Shown in pieces: positions 1 to 9,070 of a stretch of DNA of 64,000 nucleotides. Within the stretch, counting starts at the first letter, position 1, and every line of letters begins with the position of its first letter. The notes beneath the pieces were generated by a model. It worked only from the letters and a program-made list of their open reading frames with translations. It was not told where the DNA came from and made no database searches. Made by a program: the position numbers and the translations under genes. This DNA is from Photorhabdus laumondii subsp. laumondii (GTDB lineage: Bacteria; Pseudomonadota; Gammaproteobacteria; Enterobacterales; Enterobacteriaceae): contig NZ_CP024901.1 of the NCBI RefSeq assembly GCF_003343245.1, positions 5,084,001-5,148,000 on the forward strand. The letters are read 5' to 3'.

Positions 1-824
1 AGTACTAACCGCTGCACACCTTGATCGTGAAACCACCGCGCCACTGCCGGAACATCGGTAGGTTGGGTAATTTTCATTCCACTAAGCGCTTCCGCCTCCA
101 GACAATTAGGTTTTAAGGTGTGGATATAGGAAAGCCAGTTTTTAATCTTAGGTGCTTTAAATGCGGATACTGTATCCACAAATACCGGCACCGTTCCGGC
201 ATTAGTCAACAACCAAACCAAAGCTTCTTCAGATAAATTGCAATCAATAACTAGCACGCCGGCGTGCTGAATAAGATCACAATGATTCGCTAACAACGAT
301 GGCGTCAGTTTTTCCAAAATATGCATATCGTTGATGGCAACCAGCATCTCACCGCCGTCATCTAATAGAGAGATATATGTCGAGGTACTTTCACCATAAA
401 GCTTATAGCAATAGTCGACATTAACACCTGCACATCTGGCCTGATCCAGTAAAGTGCTACCATAGAAATCATCGCCAACAACAGAAATAAGATGACATTC
501 TTTACCTAATAAAGCGATATTTTGGGCAATATTTCTGCCTACACCACCGGGGGTACATTTTATTTTTCCTGGGTTAGAGTCTTGATAAATGAGTTTATTC
601 GATGAATAACCGTAAACATCCATATTAATAGAACCAACCACCACCACATAATGGTGATCAGATAAAATATAACCTTTGCCTTTTATATATCCCTTATTCA
701 TTAAATTCATAATATGACCAGCAACACCGGAGCGACTTATACCTAAAATATCGGCCATTTCCTGCTGTGGAATTAACGGATCTCGTCTCAGAAGTTGCAA
801 TATTTGTTTTTCCCGATTCGTCAT
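1..824 (-). CDS. PfkB-family sugar/nucleoside kinase with N-terminal HTH (YeiI/PsuK-like), 3' end outside the window
   Basis: Translating the minus strand from the ATG at 824 gives about 274 codons that run off the window edge. The first 55 residues are a winged-helix DNA-binding segment (MTNREKQILQLLRRDP, then MADILGISRSGVAGHI). The rest is a PfkB/ribokinase fold: GSINMDVYG opens the kinase domain and TPGGVGRNIAQNIALLG is the first PfkB signature. The second signature, with the catalytic Asp, would lie beyond position 1. HTH-PfkB fusions of this size are known as YeiI in E. coli, a relative of pseudouridine kinase PsuK. The probable role is phosphorylation of a nucleoside or sugar in the cytoplasm, with possible self-regulation through the HTH. 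The exact substrate cannot be told. Confidence 0.85.
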   Translation of the reverse strand, partial: MTNREKQILQLLRRDPLIPQQEMADILGISRSGVAGHIMNLMNKGYIKGKGYILSDHHYVVVVGSINMDVYGYSSNKLIYQDSNPGKIKCTPGGVGRNIAQNIALLGKECHLISVVGDDFYGSTLLDQARCAGVNVDYCYKLYGESTSTYISLLDDGGEMLVAINDMHILEKLTPSLLANHCDLIQHAGVLVIDCNLSEEALVWLLTNAGTVPVFVDTVSAFKAPKIKNWLSYIHTLKPNCLEAEALSGMKITQPTDVPAVARWFHDQGVQRLV

Positions 825-1232
825 TTTTGGACACTTGTTTGTTCTTAAACACACGTTTGTTTTATGTGTTAAAAGCAAAACAGTAAAGTGGGATTTTTTA
901 TTTTACAACGAAGTTGGAAGAACGATCGTAAGAGCCCATGACTGGACTATCAGCCCTATTTTATGTGATAACCATCAAGTTAAATCCTGTTGAAAACTCC
1001 TTTTTGCTGTATATTAATAATCAACCCGTGTTTTACGCTAGAAATAAATTCAACAAAACAAAGATCTAAGTAAACCCCTATCGAAAGCTAACAAATGTTT
1101 GGATATACCTTGAAATGGTGAGAATTATTTTTCACCATCTGAAACATGTTTCATGAAAAATTGATCTGCTTCACATTAAAAAACATACTTCATAGCCGAA
1201 AATATCCATGAACAAATTATATACGCTGCGAT
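825..1232. other. Non-coding stretch upstream of the HTH-kinase gene
   Basis: No credible gene is seen. Just upstream of the kinase start two similar blocks occur (ACACTTGTTTGTT at 831-843 and ACACACGTTTGTT at 850-862). They could be operators for the HTH of the kinase itself or for another regulator. The rest is AT-rich sequence with stops in all frames. Confidence 0.4.
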
Positions 1233-1359
1233 TATACCCTATGGATTTCAAGATACATCGCGACGGCAAGGGAGTGAATCCCCGGGAGCATAGCAAACTA
1301 TGTGACCGGGGTGAGCGAGTGCAGCCAACAAAGAGGCAACTTGAAAGATGACGGATATA
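1233..1359 (+). repeat. ERIC repeat, full length (127 bp)
   Basis: It starts TATACCCTATGGATTTCAAG and ends with an ACGGATATA variant of the usual GGGTATA. The ERIC hallmarks GAATCCCCGGGAGC and GTGACCGGGGTGAGCGAG flank the centre. It is intergenic, between the sugar kinase and the hicAB region. Confidence 0.95.
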
Positions 1360-1425
1360 GAATAATTTTCACGTCAGATTTCATCCTATAAAGAATAAAT
1401 CTAAATGTTCATAACGCTATTACGC

Positions 1426-1479
1426 TTATAAACAAAAATGCTTATAAACCTCTTGATGATATAAACAAAAATGTTTATG
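1426..1479 (+). promoter_or_regulatory. Two palindromic operators of the hicAB promoter
   Basis: Two near-identical palindromes lie in tandem: TTATAAACAAAAATGCTTAT at 1426 and ATAAACAAAAATGTTTAT at 1461. The second is a perfect inverted repeat (ATAAACA-AAAA-TGTTTAT); the first has one mismatch. They end about 35 bp before the hicA start. HicB antitoxins with a C-terminal HTH autorepress by binding such palindromes, so these are the likely HicB operators, overlapping the -10/-35 region. Confidence 0.65.
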
Positions 1480-1512
1480 TTTATTTTCAAGTTAAACAAA
1501 CAGGAGGAGGCA

Positions 1513-1689
1513 GTGAAGCAAAGCGAGTTTCGCCGGTGGCTTAAAGCTCAGGGAGCAGAATTCAAAGATGGGACTAACCACTTGAAAGTTTTCCTGAACG
1601 GTAAGCAAACCACGATGCCAAGGCACCCTAGTAAAGAAATCCCAGAACCACTGAGGAAATTAATATTAAAACAGCCAGGCATCAAATGA
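1513..1689 (+). CDS. hicA: HicA-family mRNA interferase toxin
   Basis: A 58-residue HicA toxin (VKQSEFRRWLKAQGAEF...). HicA folds like a double-stranded-RNA-binding domain and cleaves mRNA; the conserved His sits in GTNHLKVF. The open frame extends upstream to 1471, but I chose the GTG at 1513 because AGGAGG lies just before it (1502-1507) and the protein then has normal HicA length. hicB follows after a 51-bp gap, so the two form a type II toxin-antitoxin operon under the palindromic operators at 1426-1479. Nothing suggests that the toxin is inactive. Confidence 0.88.
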   Translation: MKQSEFRRWLKAQGAEFKDGTNHLKVFLNGKQTTMPRHPSKEIPEPLRKLILKQPGIK

Positions 1690-1740
1690 CAGACCGGCCC
1701 CAAGGGACGGGTTACTCGCATAAATTCACTGAGTAAAAAT

Positions 1741-2148
1741 ATGCGATATCCAGTAAAATTCGAACATGACGAAACAGGTTGGGCTGTGATGTTCCCAGAT
1801 ATCCCAGAAGCCTTAACAGGCGGAGATACCAGAGAAGAAGCATTAGCTATGGCGCAGGATGCTCTGGTTACTGCGTTTGATTTCTACTTTGAAGACCGGC
1901 GCGAAATACCAACACCATCGACTAAAGGTGAAGCTTTTGTCGAAGTACCAGCCAGTATAGCGGCTAAGGTTTTACTGTTGAATACGATGCTTCAAACAAG
2001 AACAAGCAACGCAGAACTTGCACGGTTACTGGGAACTCGACCGCAAGAAATTCAACGTATAGTGTCATTAAGTCATAGCACTAAAATTGACACTATCGCG
2101 AATGCGTTAAATGCCTTGGGTAAACATCTGGAACTTGTTGCCATTTAA
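1741..2148 (+). CDS. hicB: HicB-family antitoxin with C-terminal HTH
   Basis: A 135-residue HicB antitoxin. The N-terminal half is the partial RNase-H-like HicB domain (MRYPVKFEHDETGWAVMFPD, then TGGDTREEALAMAQDAL) that masks HicA. The C-terminal half is an XRE-type helix-turn-helix (NAELARLLGTRPQEIQRIVS) that should bind the operon's own operators. It is the second gene of the hicA-hicB pair and is followed by a stem-loop at 2168-2193. Length and domain order match the E. coli HicB class. Confidence 0.92.
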   Translation: MRYPVKFEHDETGWAVMFPDIPEALTGGDTREEALAMAQDALVTAFDFYFEDRREIPTPSTKGEAFVEVPASIAAKVLLLNTMLQTRTSNAELARLLGTRPQEIQRIVSLSHSTKIDTIANALNALGKHLELVAI

Positions 2149-2167
2149 ACATCACCATCAAATAGTC

Positions 2168-2193
2168 TTAAACCTTGCCGTGGCAAGGTTTAA
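2168..2193 (+). terminator. Stem-loop after hicB, probable terminator
   Basis: A perfect 12-bp stem (TTAAACCTTGCC / GGCAAGGTTTAA) with a 2-nt loop, 20 bp after the hicB stop. No good T-run follows on either strand. It may terminate hicAB and, in the other direction, the immunity gene. Confidence 0.55.
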
Positions 2194-2219
2194 GTAAATA
2201 AATTTAAATTACAGCTTCA

Positions 2220-2474
2220 TTACCATTTATCTCGATAGTCAAATGATATTTTATACCAATATTTATCTGTTTCAATTTTATTTTTAAAACATGATTCAAG
2301 TGTTGGCACCCATTCTTTTTTTACATCGAACGCACCATTATTAATATTATCTTCAATAGTAAGCCCTAATTTTTCTATTACTGAACCATCATCTCCCAGA
2401 TCTCCAGAATATTCCTCACCAATAAACTCTGCCGTTTTTTTATCAAACCACGCAATATTTAACTTTAACCCCAT
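2220..2474 (-). CDS. Colicin E3/cloacin-type immunity protein, orphan
   Basis: An 84-residue acidic protein closely matching the colicin E3/cloacin DF13 immunity family. The diagnostic stretches are MGLKLNIAWFDK, GEEYSGDLGDDGSV, a NNGAFDVKKEWVP block and the C-terminal SFDYRDKW. Family members bind the ribosomal-RNase domain of their cognate colicin and block cleavage of 16S rRNA. No nuclease or bacteriocin gene is nearby, so this is an orphan: either a protective immunity gene or the remnant of a toxin locus. A GAGGTG ribosome site precedes the ATG. An IS630 element begins 13 bp upstream of the start and cuts the gene off from its former promoter region, which holds a perfect Fur box at 3682-3700. 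Confidence 0.9.
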   Translation of the reverse strand: MGLKLNIAWFDKKTAEFIGEEYSGDLGDDGSVIEKLGLTIEDNINNGAFDVKKEWVPTLESCFKNKIETDKYWYKISFDYRDKW

Positions 2475-2487
2475 AATTCACCTCATA

Positions 2488-3636
2488 AATAACTTTTCAT
2501 AATTATAATACACTCACTCTTTTTATTCTCTGCTATTCCTGTAGAGACATGAATTTAAAAACGTTTTCACTTTCTCAAGCAATTGCCACATATACTGACA
2601 GCCATGATTTCGTGTCACCGTTTCATGTAAGGATTGCCACAGACGCTCAATTTTATTCAGCCAGGGTGAATAAACAGGTAAAAACAACAGATTAAATTTA
2701 GGATGACAAGCCAGCCAATCTCTGACCCGTCGGCTTTTATGGATACTGTAATTATCCAAAATCAAAGTGAGGGTTTCAGCATGACAATACTGGCGTTCAA
2801 GTTCTTCCAATACATTGATAAATAAATGAGAATTCTTATTTAACCCGTCAGCATAAGTCACTTTTCCCGTTTGAACATTCAGGCAACCTGCAAAATAATG
2901 TTTTTGGTTTTTTCCTGGTGTCACTATACGTTTCTGTTGCCCTTTTAAATACCAGTCAGCCCCGATTTTTGGATTCAGCTCGATGTCGACTTCATCTTCA
3001 TAAAAAACGGGATGTTTTTCTGAACACGTTGACAATGCCTCGGTAATTTTCGCCATTTTTTCATGGTACTCGGGATCGGGTAATTTAAGCGTCGGGGCTG
3101 CCCTTCGCCACACGATACCCATTTTATGTAAGTAACGATAGAAGGTACTGATGGATAATTTTATGTTTAATAATTCATTGATTTTAATTATAAAAAACTC
3201 AAGACTCCAGCGAGAACGCAGGCAACCCAATTGCTGGGGAGAATATTGCAATAAAAAAGACAGTAAAGGATAAAGCGGGATTAAATTCCAGACAGCGGGT
3301 CTGCCCACAGGCAGGCTTTTGAGTCCTTCCAGACCATATAAAGTCAACCAGTTTATCCAGCGATAGACAGAAGAACGACTGGCGCAAAGGGTTTTGGCGA
3401 CCAGAGAGACAGACTCGCCTCGATGCAGCATCAATATGGCCATGAGCCTGCGAGCATAATCTTTATCTCGGGTGTTCTGGATAATTTTTTTCATCTGGCG
3501 TCGTTCATTGCGGGGTATAGGTGCTATGATAGGCATAACTCAGTCCGTTTAGTGGTTTGGGATTATCTACAATTGATCAGATTGCAAAAATTGGACTGAG
3601 TTCCCTCCAAGTGTTCTACTATTTTGAAAAGTTATT
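2488..3636 (-). mobile_element. IS630-family insertion sequence, ends defined
   Basis: The ends are inverted copies starting AATAACTTTTCA at 2488 and, on the other strand, at 3636; about 23 of 28 bp agree when the flanking TA is included. TA occurs at both borders (2486-2487 and 3637-3638), which fits the TA target duplication of IS630. The element is 1149 bp with one transposase gene. A strong stem (AACTCAGTCC 3537-3546 / GGACTGAGTT 3593-3602) sits between the transposase start and the right end. Removing the element joins the immunity-gene ribosome site to the region with the Fur box. Confidence 0.8.
2523..3536 (-). CDS. IS630-family transposase
   Basis: A 337-residue DDE transposase of the IS630/Tc1-mariner group. 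An N-terminal HTH (SVSLVAKTLCASRSSVYRWI) precedes the catalytic core. The DDE residues lie in FYEDEVDIELNP (first D), LTLILDNYSIH (second D) and YSPWLNKIERLW (E). The length is normal for the family and no frameshift is seen, so the enzyme is probably intact. It is the only gene of the element and unrelated in sequence to the other IS630 transposase in this window. Confidence 0.93.
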   Translation of the reverse strand: MPIIAPIPRNERRQMKKIIQNTRDKDYARRLMAILMLHRGESVSLVAKTLCASRSSVYRWINWLTLYGLEGLKSLPVGRPAVWNLIPLYPLLSFLLQYSPQQLGCLRSRWSLEFFIIKINELLNIKLSISTFYRYLHKMGIVWRRAAPTLKLPDPEYHEKMAKITEALSTCSEKHPVFYEDEVDIELNPKIGADWYLKGQQKRIVTPGKNQKHYFAGCLNVQTGKVTYADGLNKNSHLFINVLEELERQYCHAETLTLILDNYSIHKSRRVRDWLACHPKFNLLFLPVYSPWLNKIERLWQSLHETVTRNHGCQYMWQLLEKVKTFLNSCLYRNSRE

Positions 3637-3928
3637 TATATAAACACAGACAATTAAGGTAGAAAAAAATTGATCTCAAACAATAATGATTATCATTATT
3701 TATATAAAATAAACACCAATTAAGATTAATAATACTCGTTACTAACTCAGTATAGAATGGAAGACTGAAAAGAATATGTGAATGAAGTTACTATAAATTC
3801 GACATATTAAATTAATATTAGGAAAGAGAATAAGCGCACCATAAATAGCGCGCTTTAAGGAGGTGTTTACTGCTATTCTACAAAATTGTCGATCATTATC
3901 ATCGATAGCAAATCATTTACATTAAAAT
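3637..3928. other. Gene-free region between the IS630 element and tyrB
   Basis: No gene is seen. It holds a perfect Fur box at 3682-3700 and otherwise AT-rich DNA. The sequence next to the IS border (TATAAACACAGACAATTAAGG) would directly precede the immunity gene if the IS were removed. Confidence 0.5.
3682..3700 (-). promoter_or_regulatory. Fur box (iron-responsive operator), now orphaned
   Basis: AATAATGATTATCATTATT is a perfect palindrome around a single central base and matches the 19-bp Fur consensus GATAATGATAATCATTATC in 16 of 19 positions. The nearest gene in its apparent reading direction is the IS630 transposase. Without the IS the box would lie about 60 bp upstream of the colicin-type immunity start, a typical promoter position. 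Confidence 0.75.
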
Positions 3929-5128
3929 TTATGACTTATTTACCGCCGCAAATGTTTCAGCAATACGTGCAACATTACGATGGTTGACGCCCGCCATACA
4001 GACTCGGCCATTACCGACCAGATAAACAGCAAATTCTTGGCGCAAGCGATCCACCTGTTTCTGGCTAAAACCGGTATAGCTGAACATCCCGCGCTGTTTC
4101 AGAAAATACTCAAAGTTTTTCTCTGGTAATGCCGTTTTCAGAGCATCCACCAGCACCGTGCGCATTTCCAAAATACGCAAGCGCATATGCTCAACTTCTG
4201 TTAACCATTGTGCCTTCAAAGCAGGATCAGTCAGTACTTTCGCCACAACCTGTGCACCAAAACTCGGTGGGCTAGAGTAAACGCGACGCACACCTGCTTT
4301 CAACTGCCCCAATACCCGTTCTTTGGTCTGCTCATCATCACAAATAACAGACAAGCCACCCACTCGCTCACCATACATAGAAAATATCTTGGAGAAAGAG
4401 TTGCTCACCAGACAAGGCAAACCGGCTGTCGCCATAGCACGAATGGCATAAGCATCTTTTTCCATCCCATCCGCAAGCCCCTGATAAGCAATATCAAGGA
4501 ATGGCAGGAGCTCTCTCTCTTTAACAATTTGAACAACTTGATCCCATTGATCATAGGTCAGATCCGATCCGGTTGGGTTATGGCAACAAGGGTGCATCAC
4601 AATAATGCTTTTTGCCGGCAGTTTCCTGAATGTTTCCAGCATTTCACTGAATTTTACCCCTTTGGTCTGTGTATCAAAATAAGGGTAATAGTTCACCTTA
4701 ATACCTGCCCCCGCAAAAATAGCTGCGTGGTTTTCCCAAGTTGGATCACTGCACCACACTTCTGAATCAGGGAAATAACGATGCAAAAAGTCAGCACCAA
4801 TTTTAAGAGCGCCAGAACCACCTAATGATTGAATCGTTGCCACCACCCGCTGTTTCAACACCGGATGATCTTTACCAAATAACAGTTCCTGAACCGCAAG
4901 ACGATAGGATTCCAATCCCTCCATTGGCAGATAAAGAGAAGCAGTCTGTGACAACGCTCTAAGTTGTTCTTCTGCGGTAGCCACTGCCTGCAATTGCGGA
5001 GTCACTCCCTGCTCATCGTAATAAAGCCCGATGCTCAGATTAATTTTTTCCGCACGAGGATCTTTTTTAAATTCTTCAGCCAGCGAAAGAATCGGATCAC
5101 CAGCATAAGCATCAACATTCTGGAACAT
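3929..5128 (-). CDS. tyrB: Aromatic amino acid aminotransferase TyrB
   Basis: A 399-residue class I PLP aminotransferase, last step of tyrosine and phenylalanine synthesis (also leucine and aspartate). The PLP lysine lies in [16 protein letters not shown] near residue 248. Further marks are [13 protein letters not shown] for cofactor and substrate binding and the C-terminal [16 protein letters not shown]. Both the sequence and the position next to alr and dnaB match E. coli tyrB rather than aspC. Only 49 bp separate it from alr, so the two are probably co-transcribed. No TyrR box is obvious in that short gap. Confidence 0.96.
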   Translation of the reverse strand: MFQNVDAYAGDPILSLAEEFKKDPRAEKINLSIGLYYDEQGVTPQLQAVATAEEQLRALSQTASLYLPMEGLESYRLAVQELLFGKDHPVLKQRVVATIQSLGGSGALKIGADFLHRYFPDSEVWCSDPTWENHAAIFAGAGIKVNYYPYFDTQTKGVKFSEMLETFRKLPAKSIIVMHPCCHNPTGSDLTYDQWDQVVQIVKERELLPFLDIAYQGLADGMEKDAYAIRAMATAGLPCLVSNSFSKIFSMYGERVGGLSVICDDEQTKERVLGQLKAGVRRVYSSPPSFGAQVVAKVLTDPALKAQWLTEVEHMRLRILEMRTVLVDALKTALPEKNFEYFLKQRGMFSYTGFSQKQVDRLRQEFAVYLVGNGRVCMAGVNHRNVARIAETFAAVNKS

Positions 5129-5177
5129 CAGGCTCTACTCCTTATCAGTTAGTTAATAAACAATATAACTTACAACA

Positions 5178-6257
5178 TTATTCGTCCAAGTATTCCATCA
5201 CCACTCTGGAAGTGAGTTTAGTCACCAGCTCATAAGTAATGATACCAGTGTGCTTAGCAACCCGTTCCACTGGCAGTACATCTCCCCAGAGCACCACTTC
5301 ATCACCCACTTTATCTGTCGCCTCTGGCCCCAAATCAACAGAGATCATATCCATTGAAACACGGCCAGCAATCGGCACTTCACGACCATTAATATGTATT
5401 GGCGTTCCTGAAGGCGCACTCCGCGGATAACCATCACCATAACCGATAGCTACAACCCCAAGATAAGTATCACGTTCACTGACCCAGATCCCACCATAGC
5501 CAACCGATTCGCCAGCTTTATGCTTACGAACAGCAATTAAGCTCGATTTTAGAGTCATCGCTGGGATCAGGTTAAAATCCACGGCCGTTTTATCAGATAA
5601 TGGCGATACACCATACATCATCAGCCCGGGACGAACCCAATCTTGATGGACTTCCGGCCACAACAGGATACCTCCCGATGCATCAATAGATTTTTCTCCC
5701 GGTTTGTCAGCACAGAAAGCCTGAAAACAGGCTATCTGCTGGCAAGTGGTGTCTACCGTTGGTTCATCAGCCCGGCCAAAATGGCTGACAATATTGACAG
5801 GCTGCTGTACATTTTTACAACGACTCAGCCGTTGATAAAATTCTTCCGCATCTTCCGGCCTTACACCTAAGCGATGCATCCCGCTATCCAATTTCATCCA
5901 TACTTTTACCGGATGAGATAACTTAGCTTGTTCTAGAGCTTGCAACTGTTCAACACTGTGAACCACAGTTTCAATATGGTTAGCAACCAGTACTAGCAGG
6001 TCAGCCGCATCAAAGCATCCTTCCAGTAACAGAATCGGTTTGACGATACCACCATGACGCAACGTCAATGCTTCACCAATTCGCGCGACACCGAAACAAT
6101 CGGCATCGTCCAGCGTATGTGCTGTCTCCAGTAAACCGTGGCCATAAGCGTTTGCTTTCACAACTGCAATCAAATTGCTTTTAGGAGCAATCTCCCTTAC
6201 CCGTTGCAAGTTATGTCGCAGCGCGCGGCGGTCAATAACTGCGGTTGCCGCTTTCAT
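5178..6257 (-). CDS. alr: Alanine racemase, biosynthetic
   Basis: A 359-residue fold III PLP enzyme that interconverts L- and D-alanine for peptidoglycan. The PLP lysine is in [11 protein letters not shown] near residue 34, and the opposing catalytic tyrosine is in [16 protein letters not shown] near residue 254. Length and order (dnaB-alr-tyrB) match E. coli alr. D-alanine is also the expected substrate of the DltA-like ligase at 33331-34794, so this enzyme may feed that pathway. It starts 39 bp after the dnaB stop. Confidence 0.96.
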   Translation of the reverse strand: MKAATAVIDRRALRHNLQRVREIAPKSNLIAVVKANAYGHGLLETAHTLDDADCFGVARIGEALTLRHGGIVKPILLLEGCFDAADLLVLVANHIETVVHSVEQLQALEQAKLSHPVKVWMKLDSGMHRLGVRPEDAEEFYQRLSRCKNVQQPVNIVSHFGRADEPTVDTTCQQIACFQAFCADKPGEKSIDASGGILLWPEVHQDWVRPGLMMYGVSPLSDKTAVDFNLIPAMTLKSSLIAVRKHKAGESVGYGGIWVSERDTYLGVVAIGYGDGYPRSAPSGTPIHINGREVPIAGRVSMDMISVDLGPEATDKVGDEVVLWGDVLPVERVAKHTGIITYELVTKLTSRVVMEYLDE

Positions 6258-6296
6258 TCTATTCCTTAAATTTATTGATTCTTTGGTCGTTAATAC

Positions 6297-7706
6297 TTAT
6301 TCGTCGTCATAACTTGGCCCGGCATAGTTATCAAACCGCGACCACTGACCATTAAACGTTAGGCGAACTGTACCGATTGGACCGTTACGCTGCTTACCAA
6401 GAATGATTTCAGCCACACCTTTCATGTCGCTATTCTCATGGTAAACCTCGTCACGATAGATAAACATAATGAGGTCGGCATCCTGCTCAATTGAGCCGGA
6501 TTCACGTAAGTCAGAGTTAACCGGGCGCTTATCTGCCCGTTGTTCAAGGCTACGGTTGAGCTGAGAAAGTGCAACCACCGGCACTTGAAGCTCTTTAGCC
6601 AAGGCTTTTAGTGAACGGGAAATCTCTGCAATTTCCAAAGTACGATTATCGGATAAGGCCGGAACCCGCATTAATTGCAAGTAGTCGATCATGATCAGGC
6701 TCAATCCACCATTTTCGCGGAAGACGCGCCGAGCCCGGGAACGGACTTCGGTAGGTGTCAGGCCAGACGAATCATCAATATACATATTGCGTTTTTCCAG
6801 CAATATCCCCATCGTACTGGAGATCCGCGCCCAATCTTCATCATCAAGCTGACCGGTACGGATACGGGTTTGATCCACCCGTGAAAGGGATGCCAGCATA
6901 CGCATCATGATCTGGTTGCCGGGCATCTCAAGACTAAAAATCAAAACCGGCTTATCCTGCATCATGGCTGCGTTTTCACACAGGTTCATAGCAAAAGTGG
7001 TTTTACCCATAGAAGGGCGAGCAGCCACAATGATCAAATCTGATTTTTGTAAGCCTGCGGTTTTCTTATCCAGATCCTGATATCCGGTTGAAACACCGGT
7101 TACACCATCATGAGGGCGCTGATAGAGTTGCTCAATCCGCTCGACGGTTTCTTCAAGGATCTGCTCTATTCCTTTCGGCCCTTCATCTTTACTGGCTCGA
7201 TTTTCAGCGATCTGGAACACGCGAGATTCGGCCAGATCCAACAATTCTTCGCTGCTCCTGCCTTGAGGATCATAGCCCGCATCTGCAATTTCGTTTGCAA
7301 CAGCGATCATCTCGCGGACAACAGCACGTTCGCGGACAATATCCGCATAAGCATTAATGTTAGCTGCACTTGGCGTATTTTTGGACAATTCAGCCAGATA
7401 AGCAAAACCCCCTACATTATTCAGCTCCCCACTCTGCTCAAGAGATTCCGATAATGTAATCAGGTCGATGGGGTTGCCCATCTCCAGCAACCGCTGCATT
7501 TCAGCAAAAATGCGCCGATGTGGACGACTGAAAAAATCATTGCTAGTAACACGTTCGGAAACATTATCCCACCGTTCGTTGTCTAGCATTAAACCGCCCA
7601 ACACAGACTGCTCCGCTTCCAAAGAGTGTGGCGGAAGTTTCAGCCCTTCCATTTGGCGATCTTTCGGTTCAGCCATTTTGTTGTGAGTTGATTTTTTTCC
7701 CGCCAT
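6297..7706 (-). CDS. dnaB: Replicative DNA helicase DnaB
   Basis: A hexameric 5'-3' replicative helicase of 469 residues. An N-terminal collar domain (LPPHSLEAEQSVLGGLM) is followed by a linker and a RecA-like C-terminal motor with Walker A (AARPSMGKTTFAM), Walker B (LIMIDYLQLM) and the arginine-finger region near the end. The frame opens further upstream to 7739; I chose the ATG at 7706 because MAGKK... aligns with E. coli DnaB and GCGGGA lies before it. qor is divergent, as in E. coli. No intein is present. Confidence 0.96.
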   Translation of the reverse strand: MAGKKSTHNKMAEPKDRQMEGLKLPPHSLEAEQSVLGGLMLDNERWDNVSERVTSNDFFSRPHRRIFAEMQRLLEMGNPIDLITLSESLEQSGELNNVGGFAYLAELSKNTPSAANINAYADIVRERAVVREMIAVANEIADAGYDPQGRSSEELLDLAESRVFQIAENRASKDEGPKGIEQILEETVERIEQLYQRPHDGVTGVSTGYQDLDKKTAGLQKSDLIIVAARPSMGKTTFAMNLCENAAMMQDKPVLIFSLEMPGNQIMMRMLASLSRVDQTRIRTGQLDDEDWARISSTMGILLEKRNMYIDDSSGLTPTEVRSRARRVFRENGGLSLIMIDYLQLMRVPALSDNRTLEIAEISRSLKALAKELQVPVVALSQLNRSLEQRADKRPVNSDLRESGSIEQDADLIMFIYRDEVYHENSDMKGVAEIILGKQRNGPIGTVRLTFNGQWSRFDNYAGPSYDDE

Positions 7707-7876
7707 GAATCCCGCAATAATCCACTGATAAATCTGCAACAGCGCACGAGTATACGCTATGAAGTGCCTTGAGTAATTACATATAGTTTGTAATTATTTC
7801 TAACACACTAAAGCCTGTTCACAATGAGTTCAACTACTACGTGCACACATTTCCCTTACATTGATGAGGTTGAGTC

Positions 7877-8860
7877 ATGGCAAAACATATCGAATTTTCC
7901 TCTATTGGCGGCCCCGAGGTCCTGCAATATTGTGAATTCACACCCAGAGCTCCTGCTGACAACGAAGTCCAAGTAGAAAATAGAGCGATTGGAATCAATT
8001 ACATCGACACTTATATTCGTAGCGGGCTATACCCACCAGCACAATTACCCAGCGGCTTGGGCACTGAGGCCGCAGGCATAGTCACCAAAGTGGGTTCTGC
8101 CGTCACTACCATAAAAGTGGGTGACCGTGTAGTTTATGCACAATCAACTTTAGGCGCTTACAGTGAAGTACATAATGTTGCGGAAAGCAAAGTCGCTGTT
8201 CTGCCAGATACCATCTCCTTCGAACAAGCGGCTGCTTCTTTTCTGAAAGGGCTGACGGTCTATTATCTTCTACGCCGTACCTACAAGATCCAGTCGGGCG
8301 AACCCTTTTTGTTTCATGCCGCCGCTGGTGGCGTTGGGCTAATTGCCTGCCAATGGGCAAAAGCTTTGGGTGCAAAACTGATTGGCACAGTCGGCTCTGA
8401 AGAGAAAGTACAACGCGCTAAAGATGCTGGTGCATGGCAGGTTATTAACTATAACTGTGAAAATATTGTCGAACGAATTTATGAAATCACCAACGGTGAA
8501 AAAGTCGGTGTAGTTTATGATTCTGTTGGTAAATCGACCTGGCTGCACTCGCTGGATTGCCTGAAACGCCACGGGTTGATGGTGAGCTTTGGCAATGCAT
8601 CCGGGCCAGTTACCGGTGTCGATTTAGGGATTTTAAATCAGAAAGGTTCACTGTTTGTTACCCGCCCTTCTATCGCCGGCTATATTTCAACGCGCGAAGA
8701 GTTGGATGAGGCAAGCAAAGAATTATTTGATCTGATTGCCAGCGGCAAAATTAATGTGGACGTACCAGAAAATCAGAAGTTCTCGCTAAGTGAAGCAATA
8801 AGGGCACATCAGATTCTGGAAAGTCGGACAACGCAAGGATCAAGTTTACTGATCCCTTAA
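7877..8860 (+). CDS. qor: NADPH:quinone oxidoreductase Qor
   Basis: A 327-residue zinc-free medium-chain dehydrogenase/reductase, soluble, reducing quinones with NADPH. An N-terminal GroES-like domain precedes the Rossmann segment AAAGGVGLIACQWAKALGA near residues 148-166. The structural-zinc cysteines of true alcohol dehydrogenases are absent, as usual for this family. It is divergent from dnaB with a 170-bp intergenic region. In E. coli dusA (and pspG) follows directly; here a 3.3-kb accessory segment lies between qor and dusA. Confidence 0.95.
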   Translation: MAKHIEFSSIGGPEVLQYCEFTPRAPADNEVQVENRAIGINYIDTYIRSGLYPPAQLPSGLGTEAAGIVTKVGSAVTTIKVGDRVVYAQSTLGAYSEVHNVAESKVAVLPDTISFEQAAASFLKGLTVYYLLRRTYKIQSGEPFLFHAAAGGVGLIACQWAKALGAKLIGTVGSEEKVQRAKDAGAWQVINYNCENIVERIYEITNGEKVGVVYDSVGKSTWLHSLDCLKRHGLMVSFGNASGPVTGVDLGILNQKGSLFVTRPSIAGYISTREELDEASKELFDLIASGKINVDVPENQKFSLSEAIRAHQILESRTTQGSSLLIP

Positions 8861-8875
8861 CGGTAAGATGAGCGG
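8859..8875 (+). repeat. 17-bp direct repeat, left copy
   Basis: AACGGTAAGATGAGCGG follows the qor stop and recurs exactly at 12147-12163, next to the dusA terminator. The two copies bracket the accessory segment with the ASCH/GNAT genes and the second IS630, as expected of a target-site or attachment duplication. Confidence 0.7.
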
Positions 8876-8901
8876 GTTATTCACTAAGCCAGCAAGTCTA
8901 A

Positions 8902-9026
8902 TATACCCGTTATCTTTCAAGTTGCCTTTTGTGGCTGCACTCACTCACCCCGGTCACATAATTATCTATGTTCCCGGGGATTCGCCCCCTTGCCGCCGCG
9001 ATCCATCTTGAAATCCATAGGGTATA
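8902..9026 (-). repeat. ERIC repeat, 125 bp
   Basis: Reverse orientation, with TATACCCGTTATCTTTCAAG at its left and ATAGGGTATA at its right. It lacks two bases relative to the 127-bp form, because CTTTTGTGG replaces the usual CTCTTTGTTGG. It lies just inside the 17-bp repeat near qor. Confidence 0.93.
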
Positions 9027-9070
9027 GGAGATAGACAAAGCAATACTCCTATTGGTAGGGGTATCATACC

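Noticed and set aside
4208..4765. 185-codon frame antisense to tyrB
   Set aside because: The opposite strand is a full-length, conserved tyrB; this is a shadow frame with no ribosome site.
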